NCBI GenBank assembly: GCA_021234535.1
Contig: CM037833.1
Location: 5,230,709 to 5,294,708, forward strand
Length of the DNA: 64,000 bases
Reading direction: 5' to 3'
Origin: Stichopus chloronotus
Lineage: Eukaryota; Echinodermata; Holothuroidea; Aspidochirotida; Stichopodidae
Part shown: positions 1-11,645 of the stretch, in pieces
Position numbering within the stretch: the stretch's first letter is position 1
How the letters are laid out: each line of letters opens with the position of its first letter
The notes under the pieces: model-generated
Database searches by the model: none
What the model was told of the DNA's origin: nothing
Seen by the model: the letters and a program-made list of their open reading frames with translations, nothing else
Translations under genes and position numbers: made by a program

Positions 1-366
1 TGTCAGCATGGGTAAAAAAATGTTCAAGTTTTCAATATTCTTTCCCCCAGTACTTTCTGCACGTCACCCCAAAATATGTCGCAAACCACAAGTGGTATAC
101 GTGCCGCCATTTGAGAAAGCCTGACATAAAAAAGTAAGTGAGGTTACAATCATAGCTAAACATTGCTGCCACGCCCTTACAACGTGGTCATTGAATGTTT
201 ACAAGGCCTCTTTGAACCTTTTGTTTTATTTTAAATCCAAGAAATCCAAGAATCAGTTCCTGTGGTACTGTACATGTTTGACTTCAAACTGGTCAATACC
301 TGAAAATGTACAAGACATGGTACAGGTCCCGAAAATGTAAAATGTGGCAAACAAATATCAACAAAG
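1..366. other. 3' flank of ballast-domain remnant, no gene
   Basis: No coding signal was seen on either strand. A minus-strand AATAAA lies at 230-225, about 140 bases past the stop codon of the next feature, and could be its poly(A) signal. Confidence 0.4.
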
Positions 367-1017
367 TTACAGAGCCTCCAGTTCCCCTACTTCCAGTTCT
401 TCACCCTCATTGGTAACAAGAAATCCAGTGTAAATCCCAGACGCCTCTGGAAATTTCTGACGGATCTTCAACACTGCACAGGATGGAACTTTCCTTACGC
501 CTCTTCCCAGTCGACCATGTGCCCAATACGTAAACGTTCTATAAGATGCATACCCGATATGATCTATCAAAGAAAATGGATAGGTCTGGGTTAAACTTTC
601 ATTTATGTGGTAGACTGATGTGGCTCTACAGAAAACTATGTAGCAATCATTCAACCATTTAATATTTATAAAACTAGGATTCACTTTACTACAATGATGA
701 TATACTGATTCATCAATAAACACATAAAATATATTTTGTTTGGGGGGCAACACTTTCAAATGTGTATGAAAAACCGTCTTAATTTCTTTGCAAGTAATGA
801 ATGCCTACCTGTTTTCGAGGACAGTGGGTACGCTTTTTGTGTCACCTCTGACACACCGCTGCATAATATAGGTTGCCCTTAACACTGCTCTGTTCAGGGT
901 AAGCGAAGACAAATCGGAATGACTTTTGATACAAGTAGGTTCATTGAAATGTTTATTAAGTGCTGCAATTTCATGATAGCAAACGCACGCAATCTCTGAT
1001 TGCATTACTACACACAA
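367..1017 (-). pseudogene. P2X7 C-terminal ballast-domain-like gene remnant
   Basis: Two minus-strand exons match the cysteine-rich zinc-binding domain that forms the cytoplasmic tail of vertebrate P2X7 and occurs as separate genes in invertebrates. Exon A (about 1017-809) holds the CVVM start, the EIACVCYHEI segment and a helix region around LNRAVLRA, and ends at a GTAGGC donor. Exon B most likely begins at 625 after CTGTAG, which restores phase, and runs to the TAA at 367-369. It holds the hallmark GYASYRTFTYWAHGRLGRG, then VPSCAVLKIRQKFPE and YTGF. The usual Cys-Cys pair reads Cys-Tyr (VCYHE), and the expected W-C-x-C-G segment before CVVM was not found. I call it a remnant rather than an intact gene. 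Family assignment is firm; exon ends are inferred. Confidence 0.7.
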
Positions 1018-1924
1018 GTTGCACGTGTAGAGTCTACTGTAGTGGAACTAGTACCCGTAGCACCTGCAGCAGCCGACCTCCGACCAATAGGCTGAAACAT
1101 GTAAGGCTGTGGTGCTTGCTCCATTATTATCGATCGTGGACATATTACAAACGGTTGAAACCGTTTGGACACCTCTACGACAAACCGACTGAACTTTACA
1201 AACTCTGCTATGAATCGCACGAAAAACCGCACTCGTCTTGATGTACAGTGCACACGATACCGATCGTGTGGCCCCTACATACACGGTGCATGCAGCTAGC
1301 TATGGCCGCGCCGGCTATCACAAAGTATTAACGTGGATCCGATCCGATCTATTTTATGATGCTTAACGGTCAGTCTAGTTGACATAAGGTAGCACAAGTG
1401 AGAGTTAAACGTCACAGCCTTGTTCGATGGCTTCAGAAAATTTCGTGCCTTTAACCGTTGTTTTTTCGTAGACAGAAAAACGGAGACTTACAAAAGTTTG
1501 CACGTTGGACTTTTATATTTTTCGCCATTTTGATGAATTAAATGGACCCATCGCGGACTATTCTTTTAATGAAGCCATGTCGCTGCTCGATCGATCGCTG
1601 TGCACTATCGGTGTCACGTGATGCACTTTTATGAAGGTCTCAACATAGCTACTCGGCTTCTTCGGCTTGCGTATATGGTTTACGTAGTTTCCCAACCAAG
1701 GGAGGTATATATTAACTATGATGAGACAGAAAATTATGTACAGGACCCCACCGCCTGCCAAACGGCGATTAGACAAACGGGCAAAGTCGGACTCAACCCT
1801 CAACCTAACCTCCCCCCCCCCTTGGAAGCCAAGACGACGTCCGCAGGCCGCCCCTCTACCCTAAATACAATATTACAACGGTCTTCTCCATACCGGCAGC
1901 TTTATGGAGGCCCCAACAAAGGTA
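1018..1924. other. Non-coding stretch with one arm of a dispersed inverted repeat
   Basis: Short open frames here on both strands look fortuitous. The stretch contains the repeat at 1378-1514 and a C-rich run near 1811-1821. Confidence 0.4.
1378..1514 (+). repeat. Dispersed repeat, left member of an inverted pair
   Basis: These roughly 137 bases, starting GTTGACATAAGGTAGC, return as a reverse complement at 11506-11645 with about nine bases in ten alike by eye. The two could be terminal repeats of a 10-kb unit or independent copies of one short repeat. No target duplication was found. Confidence 0.7.
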
Positions 1925-1937
1925 CCCTGATAGCAAG
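1925..1937 (+). repeat. Left terminal inverted repeat
   Basis: CCCTGATAGCAAG, preceded by GTA at 1922-1924; a perfect inverse of 6958-6970. Confidence 0.75.
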
Positions 1938-1940
1938 CAT

Positions 1941-2143
1941 ACGTCACACAGACGTCACTTTCTTGTCACAACTGGTCATGTGGTCACCACGGTGACCACA
2001 GAGTGACGTCCATATGACGTCAGAAAATGACCATGGTGATCTCTGCAAACTGTACTTTCCAATGACGTCACTTGGACGTCATATTAACGTATGATGTTTG
2101 ACTAGTTTTTGCTGGTCATTCTACAGACGTTACCCTGACGTCA
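1941..2143. repeat. Left subterminal TGACGTCA array
   Basis: Perfect 8-bp palindromes TGACGTCA lie at 2015-2022, 2063-2070 and 2136-2143, with several ACGTCA/TGACGT half matches between them. The spacing and the mirrored array at the other end suggest protein-binding sites. TGACGTCA is also the CREB/ATF site. Confidence 0.7.
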
Positions 2144-2778
2144 AGAATCTGACCAAATTTATAGCACATCATCAGTGGCGGCGCTACGAGGGGGGGCATG
2201 CATTGTTTCCTTGCCCCCACTTTCCCCCACCCCCAGTTGCTCTCACCCCTCCCAAACAGATTTTGTACTCATCCAAAATTAATTTCATTACAAAACTATG
2301 TATTGGCATCGGACTGAATAACAACAGCTTCCGGGGAACCATGATTGATAAATGCCTAATTTATGTTACATAGGCTGCCAGTTTTCATATCATGCCCTGT
2401 AGCCACCTTCAACAGTAGGCCAGCCTGGTCATGCCATTTTTTCTGGAATGTTTACCGTCCAGCATAAGGGAAGGGCGGGTAGGTGCCTGTTTTCCTAAAT
2501 ATAGGAATGTCGTTGGCTGCATCATAGTAAATGTGTTAGTAGTTGGCCTCACCTTTTATTACTAGTAGAAAGTAAATCATTTACTGAAATAAGCTGTAGG
2601 CCTATTTTATTACTTGTGCAATGACCAGAGTTATTTTAATCCCCTCCAAAAATAGTACGGCGGGCTGTGAATGAGCTCTTGCCGTTGACCTCAATGAAGT
2701 TGTGGACCGATTTTCTGCCAAGTATCTAAATGCCAGGATAATATTAGTTTATGACTAAAGAAAGAGATATGACTGAAA

Positions 2779-3051
2779 TGTAATGGAAGTGTATGTAGCC
2801 TATGTGTGTGAGTGTGTGTACTCGGTGGCACCGCGTAAATGTGAAATGGTAGTTGTAGTGTTATCATTCTTATTACATATGTTTGTAATCTTATGTTGTT
2901 TAATGTATCTCTCTCAAGTATCCATCTTTGATATGTTTACACTCACAATGTGAGTAATGTGATTTTGAATAAACTTTCTCTTGTTAACCAACTCTAAGTA
3001 CTTGTGTTAGTGTGATCTTTGGTGAACTCATGAGATCCCCAAGACACGACA
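2779..3051 (+). repeat. Candidate 5' LTR of a Ty3/gypsy element
   Basis: The segment starts TGTAATGG and ends ACGACA (TG...CA), has AATAAA at 2968-2973, and is followed three bases later by TGGCGACGAAGATGGGA (3055-3071), which is placed like a tRNA primer-binding site. Gag starts about 300 bases downstream. No second LTR copy was found, so the boundaries are inference. Confidence 0.4.
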
Positions 3052-3374
3052 AAATGGCGACGAAGATGGGATCGAAGTAGCTTATAAATGGTTTCAGCTA
3101 TCAGAAGTCGTCTCAAAGAAACAAGAGCCGGAAAATCCCTGTGATGGTGAAGATTTTTCGAGATTTCTAAATGTGTGACCATGCATTGCAAATGTGCATG
3201 TGTAGCTGTGTAGTGTATGCACTGTGCTGTGATTAAGTCGCTATACTACCGTGTTGGACTGTGTAGTCTTATTTGCGTGTGACTGTGAGTCTTAGCCTCC
3301 TAGTCCTACAGTCCTAGGAATCAAAGAGACCAGGAGTTAATAAGACTTTGGGGAGAAAATCCACCACAACTAAA

Positions 3375-4203
3375 ATGGCAACTATTACACTTGAGGCATT
3401 CAAGTGGCCGAGGAGCAGTGGAGTTCCTATTGTGAGAAACTAGAGCAGTATTGCATTGTTAATGATGTTAACACCGACCAAAAGAAAGTTGCAGTCTTGA
3501 TAGCAGCAATGGGGAGTAAGACGTACAGCCTTCTCAAAGATTTAGTTTCCCCGAATAAACCGTCAGAAATGACCTTTAAGGGCATTTCAGCCCAACACCA
3601 CCAGCTATGGCGGAAAGATTTAAATTTTATGCGAGGAAGCAAGCAACTGGGGAAAGTGTTACCCAATACCTCGCTGAGTTGAAGAGACTAGCGAGTACTT
3701 GCAACTTTGATCAGTTTCTGAATGAAGCTCTACATGATGCATTTGTATTTGGCCTTAGCGATGAACATGCTCAAAGACGTCTTTTCGCGCATGATGACAA
3801 GCTGACCTTGGAGAGAGCGTTCAGTGAGGCAGTAAGTTTGGAAACAGCCACAGCAAACACGGCGATGGTGAGAAGCGCAACCGGAACATCAACAATGAAC
3901 ATATTAAACATGGAGTTTGTGAAGTGTTTTTGTTGTGGAAAGTCGGGACATATCAAGAAAGATTGTCGATTCAAAAATGCAGCATGCAGCAAATGTGGAA
4001 GAAAGGGACATCTAGGTAGTCAGTACCGAGGTGCACGTACACAGAAAGCAGCCGGAGCTAAACGAAAAAGGCCTTCAAAGCAATACGGTGAGAGGTCCAA
4101 AAAGAAGTGGGACTCAAAAGTGAAGCATTTGAAAGAGAAATCTGAGGATTCCGTTGGTGATGGCGATAGTGAGAGTGACATGGATAGCAGTAAAGGAGCT
4201 TGA
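3375..4203 (+). pseudogene. Ty3/gypsy gag remnant
   Basis: An ATG at 3375 begins a gag-like frame of the K02A2.6/Mag type, in which WSSYCEKLEQY is characteristic. The frame changes soon after the ATG (near 3405) and again near 3580-3610. The last segment (3607-4203) carries the capsid-like ERFKFYARKQATGES region and two zinc knuckles. The first knuckle, CFCCGKSGHIKKDC, is complete. In the second, CSKCGRKGHLGSQY, the final cysteine is replaced by tyrosine. A basic, then acidic tail follows. The frame breaks and lost ligand make this an inactive copy, nested in the TIR element. Confidence 0.8.
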
Positions 4204-4257
4204 CCAGTGTACACCATTTAAGTCTGTGAAGAAAGCAGTGATACTGATGAGCCACTC

Positions 4258-4788
4258 ATGGTAAGGGTCAAAACAAACGATAGGCTTATGAACATGGAAA
4301 TAGACACTGGTAGTGGAAAGTCAATAATATCATATGAGGAATATAAGCAAAAATTCTCAGAGGTGAAACTGAGATCAGCCCCAGTTGTCCTGAAGACAGT
4401 AAAAGTGATCAAGGGCAACAGTCCAAGCCTATTGGGGCGTGACTGGCTATCAGTGCTAAGAGTAGACTGGAAGACGGTTCTTAAAGTGAATCACGTGACC
4501 AACGTGACAGACTCCATCTCGGGTTATGATGTGTTCAGTGATGATTTGGGATGTGTGAAAGGAGTGAAGGTGAATCTAGATCTAGTAGATGGGGTTTCAC
4601 CAAAATTCTTTAAACCTCGACCTATTCCTTTTGCTCTGAAAGCGAAAGTGGGTGAAGAGTTGGAAAGAATGGTCAAATTTGGGGTACTTGAAAAGGTACA
4701 TTACTCCACCTGGGCTGCACCTATTGTTCCAGTTAGGAAGCCTGATGGAAGTGTTCGAGTCTGTGGAGACTATATGATAGTTTTGTAG
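4258..4788 (+). pseudogene. Ty3/gypsy pol remnant: protease and start of reverse transcriptase
   Basis: An aspartic-protease active-site segment (MEIDTGSGKSIIS) is followed after a shortened stretch by SLLGRDWL, the usual protease C-terminal motif; the spacing suggests an internal deletion. The reverse-transcriptase fingers start at FFKPRPIPFAL and run to PIVPVRKPDGSVRVCGDY, after which similarity stops abruptly near 4776 and a stop codon follows. The catalytic palm, RNase H and integrase are absent. The copy is 3'-truncated and cannot be active. Confidence 0.8.
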
Positions 4789-4995
4789 TTAAAGCTTTTA
4801 TGTGCAGTATACAGGAGCAGGCTAGTGGATAGTGGTACCACTCTTATCACAGTTGAAGACAACTGTGTGTAAGGTTAGTCAAAATTATTCTTCTTGACTA
4901 TCATGCAAAGAAGTGAGACTTTGTCTGCATCAGCTTAATCGAGATGAAAGTGCAAAATGTAATTCAGAGAATTCCGATGAGTATGAAACATCTGT

Positions 4996-6405
4996 GTGAT
5001 CAATGTTGAGATCTTATACAAAGTGTCTCTTTTGAAACTGGAGGTAAAAGAGAACCGGAAGATTTTAAAGGTAATCCTGGCAAAACTGGAGGAAAAGGGG
5101 CAAGAAGAGTCACTTGTGTCTATTGACCAAAGTCTTCCTGATGATCTAGCCTTCCCTGTGGATTCTGCAGAGGACTTGGATTGTCTTGAAGAAAGGCTGC
5201 AAGAAGGCAGGGACTTGAGATATAAATTGGCAAGGTATATCTGTGGCCACTCTTTTAATGAGCCTGAGTGTCAAAATTGGTATAAGATGGTCCTTGGTTG
5301 CACAATTACCTCGTCTTTGTTCGTTTCATGTGATTTCATGTTTGCAACAGTAACTGTGTGAGTTTATCCCATGTGCTTGCAGTGCATAGGTTTGAGTTTA
5401 AAGAGTCAAATATTTCTTGCAGTGTGGTCATAACTTGGAACACTATCAAAGCAGCTCTGTGGATTTCTTTTCTCTATTTTACTATTTTTTGGCCAGGGTC
5501 TAACTAAAATTATTTCAGAGCAACTAGCCACCCTGTGAATCTCACAGCCTTTTTTTAATTAAAGTCTCATTAAACCGTTTACTGCTTTTCCGATTGAATG
5601 TTAGAAAGTAGTAGAATTGTCCTTGTGTCCATTTCTTTGAATCTGTGTAAGCAGTTCGACTGCAGAAAGAGTGATTGGTAATGAACTAAAAGCAGGCACC
5701 GTATCTTAACAGTAATGTTATTAGTATTGCTTTCTTTTCTTTCAGATCGTTTTCTTTAGCATGTCAGGGGCACAGCATTTACAGTCCAGTGTGTCACGCA
5801 TTATGGAAACGATGATAACAAGACGATTGGGTGGCACCTTTAATTGGTGTGGACAGCGTAGTGGTGGGAAGATTGAGTTTTATGGGAGGTACCCGAACAT
5901 CGTTAAGGTGATGTGTGGTATGTATCAATACAAAATTGGAGTACATTTAAAGGCCGTGTGATATTCCACCAGAAAGAGCTGTTTCCATTTGTCATTAAGG
6001 AATTAAGTCCTCCAATCGAAGATCATTGGAATTATTTCAATATCTTTAATCGTTCTCAAAAAATACCTCTTCACAATTTGATGGTCTCTTAAAAGAAACT
6101 TGTCTATGCAAAAGTAATGATATCGAGTGTTGCACAGTGTCATAATGTCTTTTGTTAACCCTGTACAAATGTTAAAACATGTTTCTTTAACTGTGAAAAA
6201 CCTTTACTACATTTTTCTTTCAGATGCTGTGCGAAAAAATCCCCATCTCCGTGACACAAATGATGGGATGGTTCATAAGGAGATACAAAGGCTTTTAAAG
6301 TATGTCCTGCAAAAACTTCACAAGAAAAGGGCTCACACAGCAGAGATACCTGAAAACCATGAAGCAACAGACGGTCCAACAAATGATTCTTACATTGTAC
6401 AGTGA
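4996..6405 (+). CDS. DUF4806-domain protein, last three exons
   Basis: The exons are about 4996-5234, 5760-5917 and 6224-6405, and their phases agree. The first donor is AAG|GTATAT after two bases of a codon. The second exon starts after TTCTTTAG and ends at TGTG|GTATGT; the third follows TTTCTTTCAG. Exon 1 gives a charged, coiled-coil-like segment and the start of the domain (LPDDLAFPVDSAEDLDCLEE). Exon 2 gives SRIMETMITRRLGGTFNWCG, matching the domain's FNWTG core. Exon 3 gives DAVRKNPHLRDT and a short tail ending at TGA 6403-6405. The domain's function is unknown. The 5' part was not found, because the gypsy remnant ends only about 200 bases upstream and may have removed or separated it. 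AATAAA follows at 6661. The gene lies wholly inside the TIR element. Confidence 0.75.
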
Positions 6406-6660
6406 TGATGACTTGTTATACTGATACTCTGTTAGTGGTGCCTTACAGTATTAGTGGTTCTCAGGAATTTTGGGTCCATGACATATTTTGTGAAATTTGC
6501 AAAATTTTTAGCCCCCCCTCCAGTTTATGTTAAACAGAGTTGATAACCTATCAACTTGGTTAGTGGTACCTCCAGGGGTTCAGGCATTTGGGGTCCAAGA
6601 GGGTCCATTTAGCTAGTAGTTTTATTTATCATTCATTTTCTTCTTCCTGCAGATGTTATG

Positions 6661-6666
6661 AATAAA
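6661..6666 (+). promoter_or_regulatory. Candidate poly(A) signal of DUF4806 gene
   Basis: AATAAA, 256 bases after the DUF4806 stop codon. Confidence 0.35.
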
Positions 6667-6751
6667 CTGAAAAATAATTAAAAAAGACACCTTGAGTCAT
6701 CAACATTGCCCATTTTTCTTTTCTAGATGACTCTAAATAATACAGTGGTGT

Positions 6752-6957
6752 TGGTGCGTTGTCATATTAACGTCAGGAAAGTTACGTTACACGTGATTAT
6801 GCCGTCAGTTTTAACGTCACTAAGACGTCATGTAATTATAGACATGACGTCATATTCACGTCAGACAAATGACGTCACAGTGACGTGTCTGTTTGATGCA
6901 GGGAGACGTAATAATGACGTTCGTCGTGATGTTAGAATGACGTCCTTATGACGTGTA
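6752..6957. repeat. Right subterminal TGACGTCA array
   Basis: Perfect TGACGTCA palindromes lie at 6845-6852 and 6870-6877 among many ACGTCA/TGACGT halves. This mirrors the array at 1941-2143. Confidence 0.7.
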
Positions 6958-6970
6958 CTTGCTATCAGGG
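6958..6970 (-). repeat. Right terminal inverted repeat
   Basis: CTTGCTATCAGGG followed by GTA (6971-6973); a perfect inverse of 1925-1937. Confidence 0.75.
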
Positions 6971-9900
6971 GTAAGTATCTCACGAACGTTTTTGTTGCAC
7001 AAGTGGGGGGAAGAGATCACACAAAACGTAGTCCTAGCTGAACGCCCATGTGTTACAAACCGTGAGGCGATCAGGCAGGACTTGTCACTGCCAAAACAGA
7101 TGCAGAACACTCTCCCACTTCGTACATCCAGTGCGGGGGCAAGTGCCACCTCCAAGACACCACCGAAGGCGCTTGGGATTAGTTACAATGGCGTCATGTG
7201 CACATTGAGGAACATCGTCCGTCATTGATCGGGGAATATTATGACAAGATGGGTTAGCTCGACATGATGTGCACCTTGTCCAAGCGGCACCCTCACCATA
7301 ATTTTAGTGAATGCATGGTTCCTCTAACGTAGGGACTTGATATCTCAACATGGATGCCATTGAAGCGGTTCCAGGCCATTGTTGCGGAGGGACTGGTGAA
7401 GAGCGGCAAGGATACTCGTGGCCAGTTCAACAAAGGGAAGCAAAACCGAGTGACAGTGTTTAAAGTACCAGACCTACTCTGCTTGATCCCTGGCAGGAAT
7501 TGGGGTTTCCCGCGGGACCCAAATTGCATTGCAGCAGAGGGTGACGATGGCACAGAATGTTAGGACCAATCAGAAACTAGTTTAGAGAATGGAATGATAG
7601 GCAGCCAATCACAGTATCTTGTCCAAAGCCAATATGTCTGCAGCCATAACAGCTGACATGCACAACGGAGATATGCACACTTTATACCTGGGAATGGTTT
7701 TGTTAAGGTCAAGGACCGAATGTGGCGAAGAAGAAATTAGTTTCTGTCAATCAATGTTACACACGCTTGGTTACCGACGCGTGCCCTTAACTTTGAAGAG
7801 GGGAGTCATCGACCGTCTGTGTATTTCTCGTCGCACTCGCAGTGATTCGTGTGGCTTACCCCGACATGTTAGTATTGTTGTCACCAAATACCAGTGGCAG
7901 TACTGCATGGCACATACTAGTGTCATACCGAAGGCTACACAAAAGCCTACACAGGCTAATTCCAAGTTAAGTATAATCCAGGGTGCATTTCGTGTAAACC
8001 TTCCAACTTAGCTACGCTAAAGCATCAGTTTGAACAGTACTAATTTAGAATCAGTGACCGGAAGTGACGTATTCTTGCTAAAATCCTTGTTTTTGCCTAA
8101 TTTGACCCTAACTCTCAATTCTAACCATGATTGGTGGTTATTTAGGTTAAAGCTAAGCCTAAATAGCTTTTTACACTCATCGAATACTTAATCCTAACCT
8201 TCATCAATAACCTTCAGGCTTCACTGGTGGTCACTGAGTGTAAAGATGCAGTTGGGTGTCCGTGGCGTCTAAATTGCCTTACATACGCCGACAAAGCTAG
8301 TTTCTGAGTAACCACACTGACCGAAATTCTAAGTCTACGCCTAAAGATCTCTCGCGTATAGTGCACTAAATGCAGACTGGAGTATAATGCGTTCCCTTAT
8401 TTTTGTCCACCCCTATTTTCGTGAAGTTCGTCATCAGTTCTTATTGTGCAACACAATGGATACCTGCAGATATGAAAAGGTTTCATATGCAATCTCTTCT
8501 CATTTAAAATTGAGCATTACATGCACCCGAGATTTCGGCTGTTAGGCCTGCAGTAGGACTTTTTTATGCACCTAAATTGACACATTATAACTTTGTTGGG
8601 GTCATAAGCATGTAAAATAACAGTAGCAAAGGTCATGAGGTATATGTATAATTAGCCCTTGAACAGTAATGTGCGTTACATTACACTGAATTTGTAACCC
8701 ATTTAAGATTTGGTACAATATACCCCATAGAGTACTTTTATTACAAATACAATATATACGATTACTCATAAAATTGTTTTTGGTGACCATTCGGAGCACA
8801 AGGCAGGAAAATTCAGCATCATTCACTAAAAGGCTTTCAAACTTGACTTACAGCAGTGTATACCGGCCTGGTTCATTGTTAAAAAATTACCACTAAATTT
8901 AAGTAAACATGAAAGTGAGTGCACTTCATTCAAAGGAGCAATTTCTTTAATTAATCTAATCCTATATTGAAGGGACAGCTACTGCTGTTAAGAGCAACAC
9001 GATGATGCTTGAATTTAATGGCCACATTGGGCTACGTACTCACTGAATTACAGTGCTCATAAAGTACACGGAAAATTAAGTGCACTTACAAGAAGGGTTT
9101 ACACCTTACACTTACTCAGTCCTCACAGAATTTCGATTATGTGCAAAAATGTCTAGGGAATACCCTTTTCTGCATGATGGAATATGAGGCGAGATTGAAA
9201 CATGCCATAATGGTTAGGGTTAGTTGCATCGATGCAACCTTATCATGCATGATATCATGTGAGGATTGGCTGTTACAGTTTATGGCATGAATATTTACAC
9301 ATGGCAATTTATTTGCAAAGATAGGGCCAAATGCTAAGAAATGCTTGTTTGTGAAGAGATTATGTGCTTAACATGTGTACACAGGTCTGAAGTGAATTTA
9401 TTGTAGCTGTTGCTAAAACCTTTAAGGGGTTGCTAAGAGGACAAGCATGTATAATGCGCAATTCTTTCATCATAGAACTGTGGTACTATATTGTACACAC
9501 AATTCTGTGGCAAGCATTCAGCTGAATATAAAAAATATCTGAAATCCAGATTCAAGCAAACTACATCCTTAAACAGATCCAGTAAACTAGATTCAAGTAC
9601 TTTTCACTTAATTCCAGAGTTGCACTGAAATAAAGTGCATTTTGTAACTGTATTAACCACTTCATTTCAGTAGTGAGCAACTTTATTCCAGTGGCATGCT
9701 TAGTGTGCAGCGTTTGAAATGACGCCAAAAACTCCAGCAATGTTGACGTGAAATCAGTGGTACTTTTTGCAGTATACTCAGTGTTATGTTCAGTTTTTCG
9801 AGTCCAAATTCATCCATTTCTTCATCCTGGTTAGGTAAAAAGCGTATGCAGAAATGTGAATGTCGTGTTAGACAAGTTTGGTAACAAAACGTAGATGTTT

Positions 9901-9979
9901 GTGAAGGTGAGCGTTAACGACCCCGGCAAGGCTTGGCTAATGGATGGGTTAAAAGTTTGTTTTAGCTCTGCAAGGGCTG

Positions 9980-10058
9980 TGATGTGGAGTGAAATGAGCT
10001 AAGGCCATGTAATGTAGTGATGATGTGGAGTGAAATGAGCTTAGGCCATGTAATGTAG
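9980..10058. repeat. Two-copy tandem duplication, period 41
   Basis: TGATGTGGAGTGAAATGAGC and the following AGGCCATGTAATGTAG occur twice in a row, at 9980 and 10021, with a one-base difference after AGC. Confidence 0.75.
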
Positions 10059-11505
10059 TGCACAGCCCTATTTGAAGTCTACATGAATGTATCATGTAAA
10101 GTTATGTTTAGCTCGTGGACCACTATTTTGGAGACAAGGTCTTATTACGACATGAATTTTAGTTTTTGTTGTGTCACTTCAAATTAGGATATGAAGCATA
10201 TAATCTGCAGGCAAGGTTGGAAACGTTATCAAAGAACCAGAAGTGTGACAGGCTTCACCAGCAACTGACTCATTTTAAGAATTTATACCATGCTGCTTTC
10301 AATAAAATAACTTAGATTATCTGAAGTAGTAGTTTCAGTAATAGCTAGGGGTGCATTTTTCTTGAGGATGTGTCTTTGTACTGGTTCCATGGGAACCTGC
10401 TAGGAATAGCTTTATAGGGTTGGGGTGGGATCAGGTTAGGGGATAGTAGACACTTGTTTTTAATTTTTTTTGTATTGTAATATGCAAATTGTACTTAAAT
10501 ATATTTCAATGACTAGTTTGGATTGTATTTTCGAACACAAATGACCAAATGCGCTCTTGTAGTGTTGTGGGTTATGCTGAAGAATTATGGTGTGACTGTC
10601 ATCCTTACATCCTCAGTTCGAATCTTCCTCTAACCTCTTTCTTCAGCAGGCTTTAACATATCTTGCTTCTTCCACTTTCACCTTCGTTCCCTTCACAGAT
10701 TGTCTACAACTTTGTGAAAGTGAGCAGAATAAAAAAGTAAAACAATGAAAACCAACTGTTTTAGTTTGTTGAGGTTTTTACACTCTTGCATGTAGACTAA
10801 GGCCTCTTGATCTTAAAGGGAAAATGCAGTCACCCCATACTGAATTCAATAATTACTGCAGTATCCCTCCACCCACAATGCTACTTAGTGATTGGCTCTT
10901 TAGTGTCATTTTTGTTGTTGAATCACCTTATTTGCAACATAACACATTGCTTAAGCAGTACTGATTTGATTTATTTATTCTAGCTATATCACGCAAAGTA
11001 TGCAAAAACTAGATATGGACAAGGAAACAGTAACAAAATACATAGGCAAAAGAGACCATGCAAGAAGCAAAGCTTGTATGGAGCCAGACCACCGAGAAAA
11101 GAAAGACGAAAAAAGACGAAAGTATAGCCTCCTTTCAGTATATAGGAGACACAAATATTAATTCTCGAGAAGAAAGAAAAATGATATCTCTTAAAAAATG
11201 TAAACAGTATTGTAGATAAGTCATTGTTCTCATTTTCAGGAAATATCTCAAAGAATTCGCAAAATGAATTATTTTAGTAAATATTCGAGGTACGAGCCTG
11301 TTGCTAGAAATCAATCGGTTGTGACGTAGTCCCGGCAAATCTAGATTGAACATTGCCCTTGATTTTTAGCTGAAGCTTTGGGTAATAGTACTGTTCTGAT
11401 CTCTCAATTGTTGATAAAACTTTCGTTTCACCAGAGAGTGGCATAGCCATACCTTTGAAAGCATTGTTCGGAGCTACCTAATTGTTTAAGGATTAGTTCA
11501 CTTAA

Positions 11506-11645
11506 AAGAATAGTCCAACGTGCACAAATTTGTAAGTCTCCCTTTTTCTGCTTACGATAAAACAACGATTAAAAGCCCAAAATTTTCTGAAGCCATCGAA
11601 CAAGGCTATGACGTTTAACCCTCACTTGTGCTACCTTGTGTCAAC
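11506..11645 (-). repeat. Dispersed repeat, right member of an inverted pair
   Basis: Reverse complement of 1378-1514, running from the AGTCCAACGTGCAC side to CCTTGTGTCAAC. Confidence 0.7.

Larger units (their letters stand above)
1925..6970. mobile_element. 5,046-bp TIR DNA transposon carrying a DUF4806 gene
   Basis: CCCTGATAGCAAG at 1925-1937 is matched exactly by its reverse complement at 6958-6970. Inside each end the pattern continues as ACGTCA then GACGTCA at nearly the same spacing. GTA flanks both ends (1922-1924 and 6971-6973), which fits a 3-bp target duplication. Both subterminal regions of about 200 bp are packed with TGACGTCA and its halves. The interior holds a truncated Ty3/gypsy element (about 2779-4787) and a spliced DUF4806 gene. 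No known transposase domain was seen. The element is therefore either non-autonomous or moved by a protein I do not recognise, possibly the DUF4806 product. A 3-bp duplication is seen in Harbinger- and CACTA-type elements, but the termini match neither clearly. Confidence 0.75.

Noticed and set aside
960..1284. Overlapping frames of 78-93 codons on both strands
   Set aside because: They lie antisense to or just upstream of the ballast exon, show no family motif and have no splice support.
1925..6970. Assignment of the TIR element to Harbinger or CACTA
   Set aside because: The 3-bp duplication fits, but GTA and the CCCTGATAGC ends do not match the usual target or termini, and no transposase of either type was seen.
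7619..8011. 130-codon open frame
   Set aside because: Composition and motifs match nothing known; no start context or poly(A) support.
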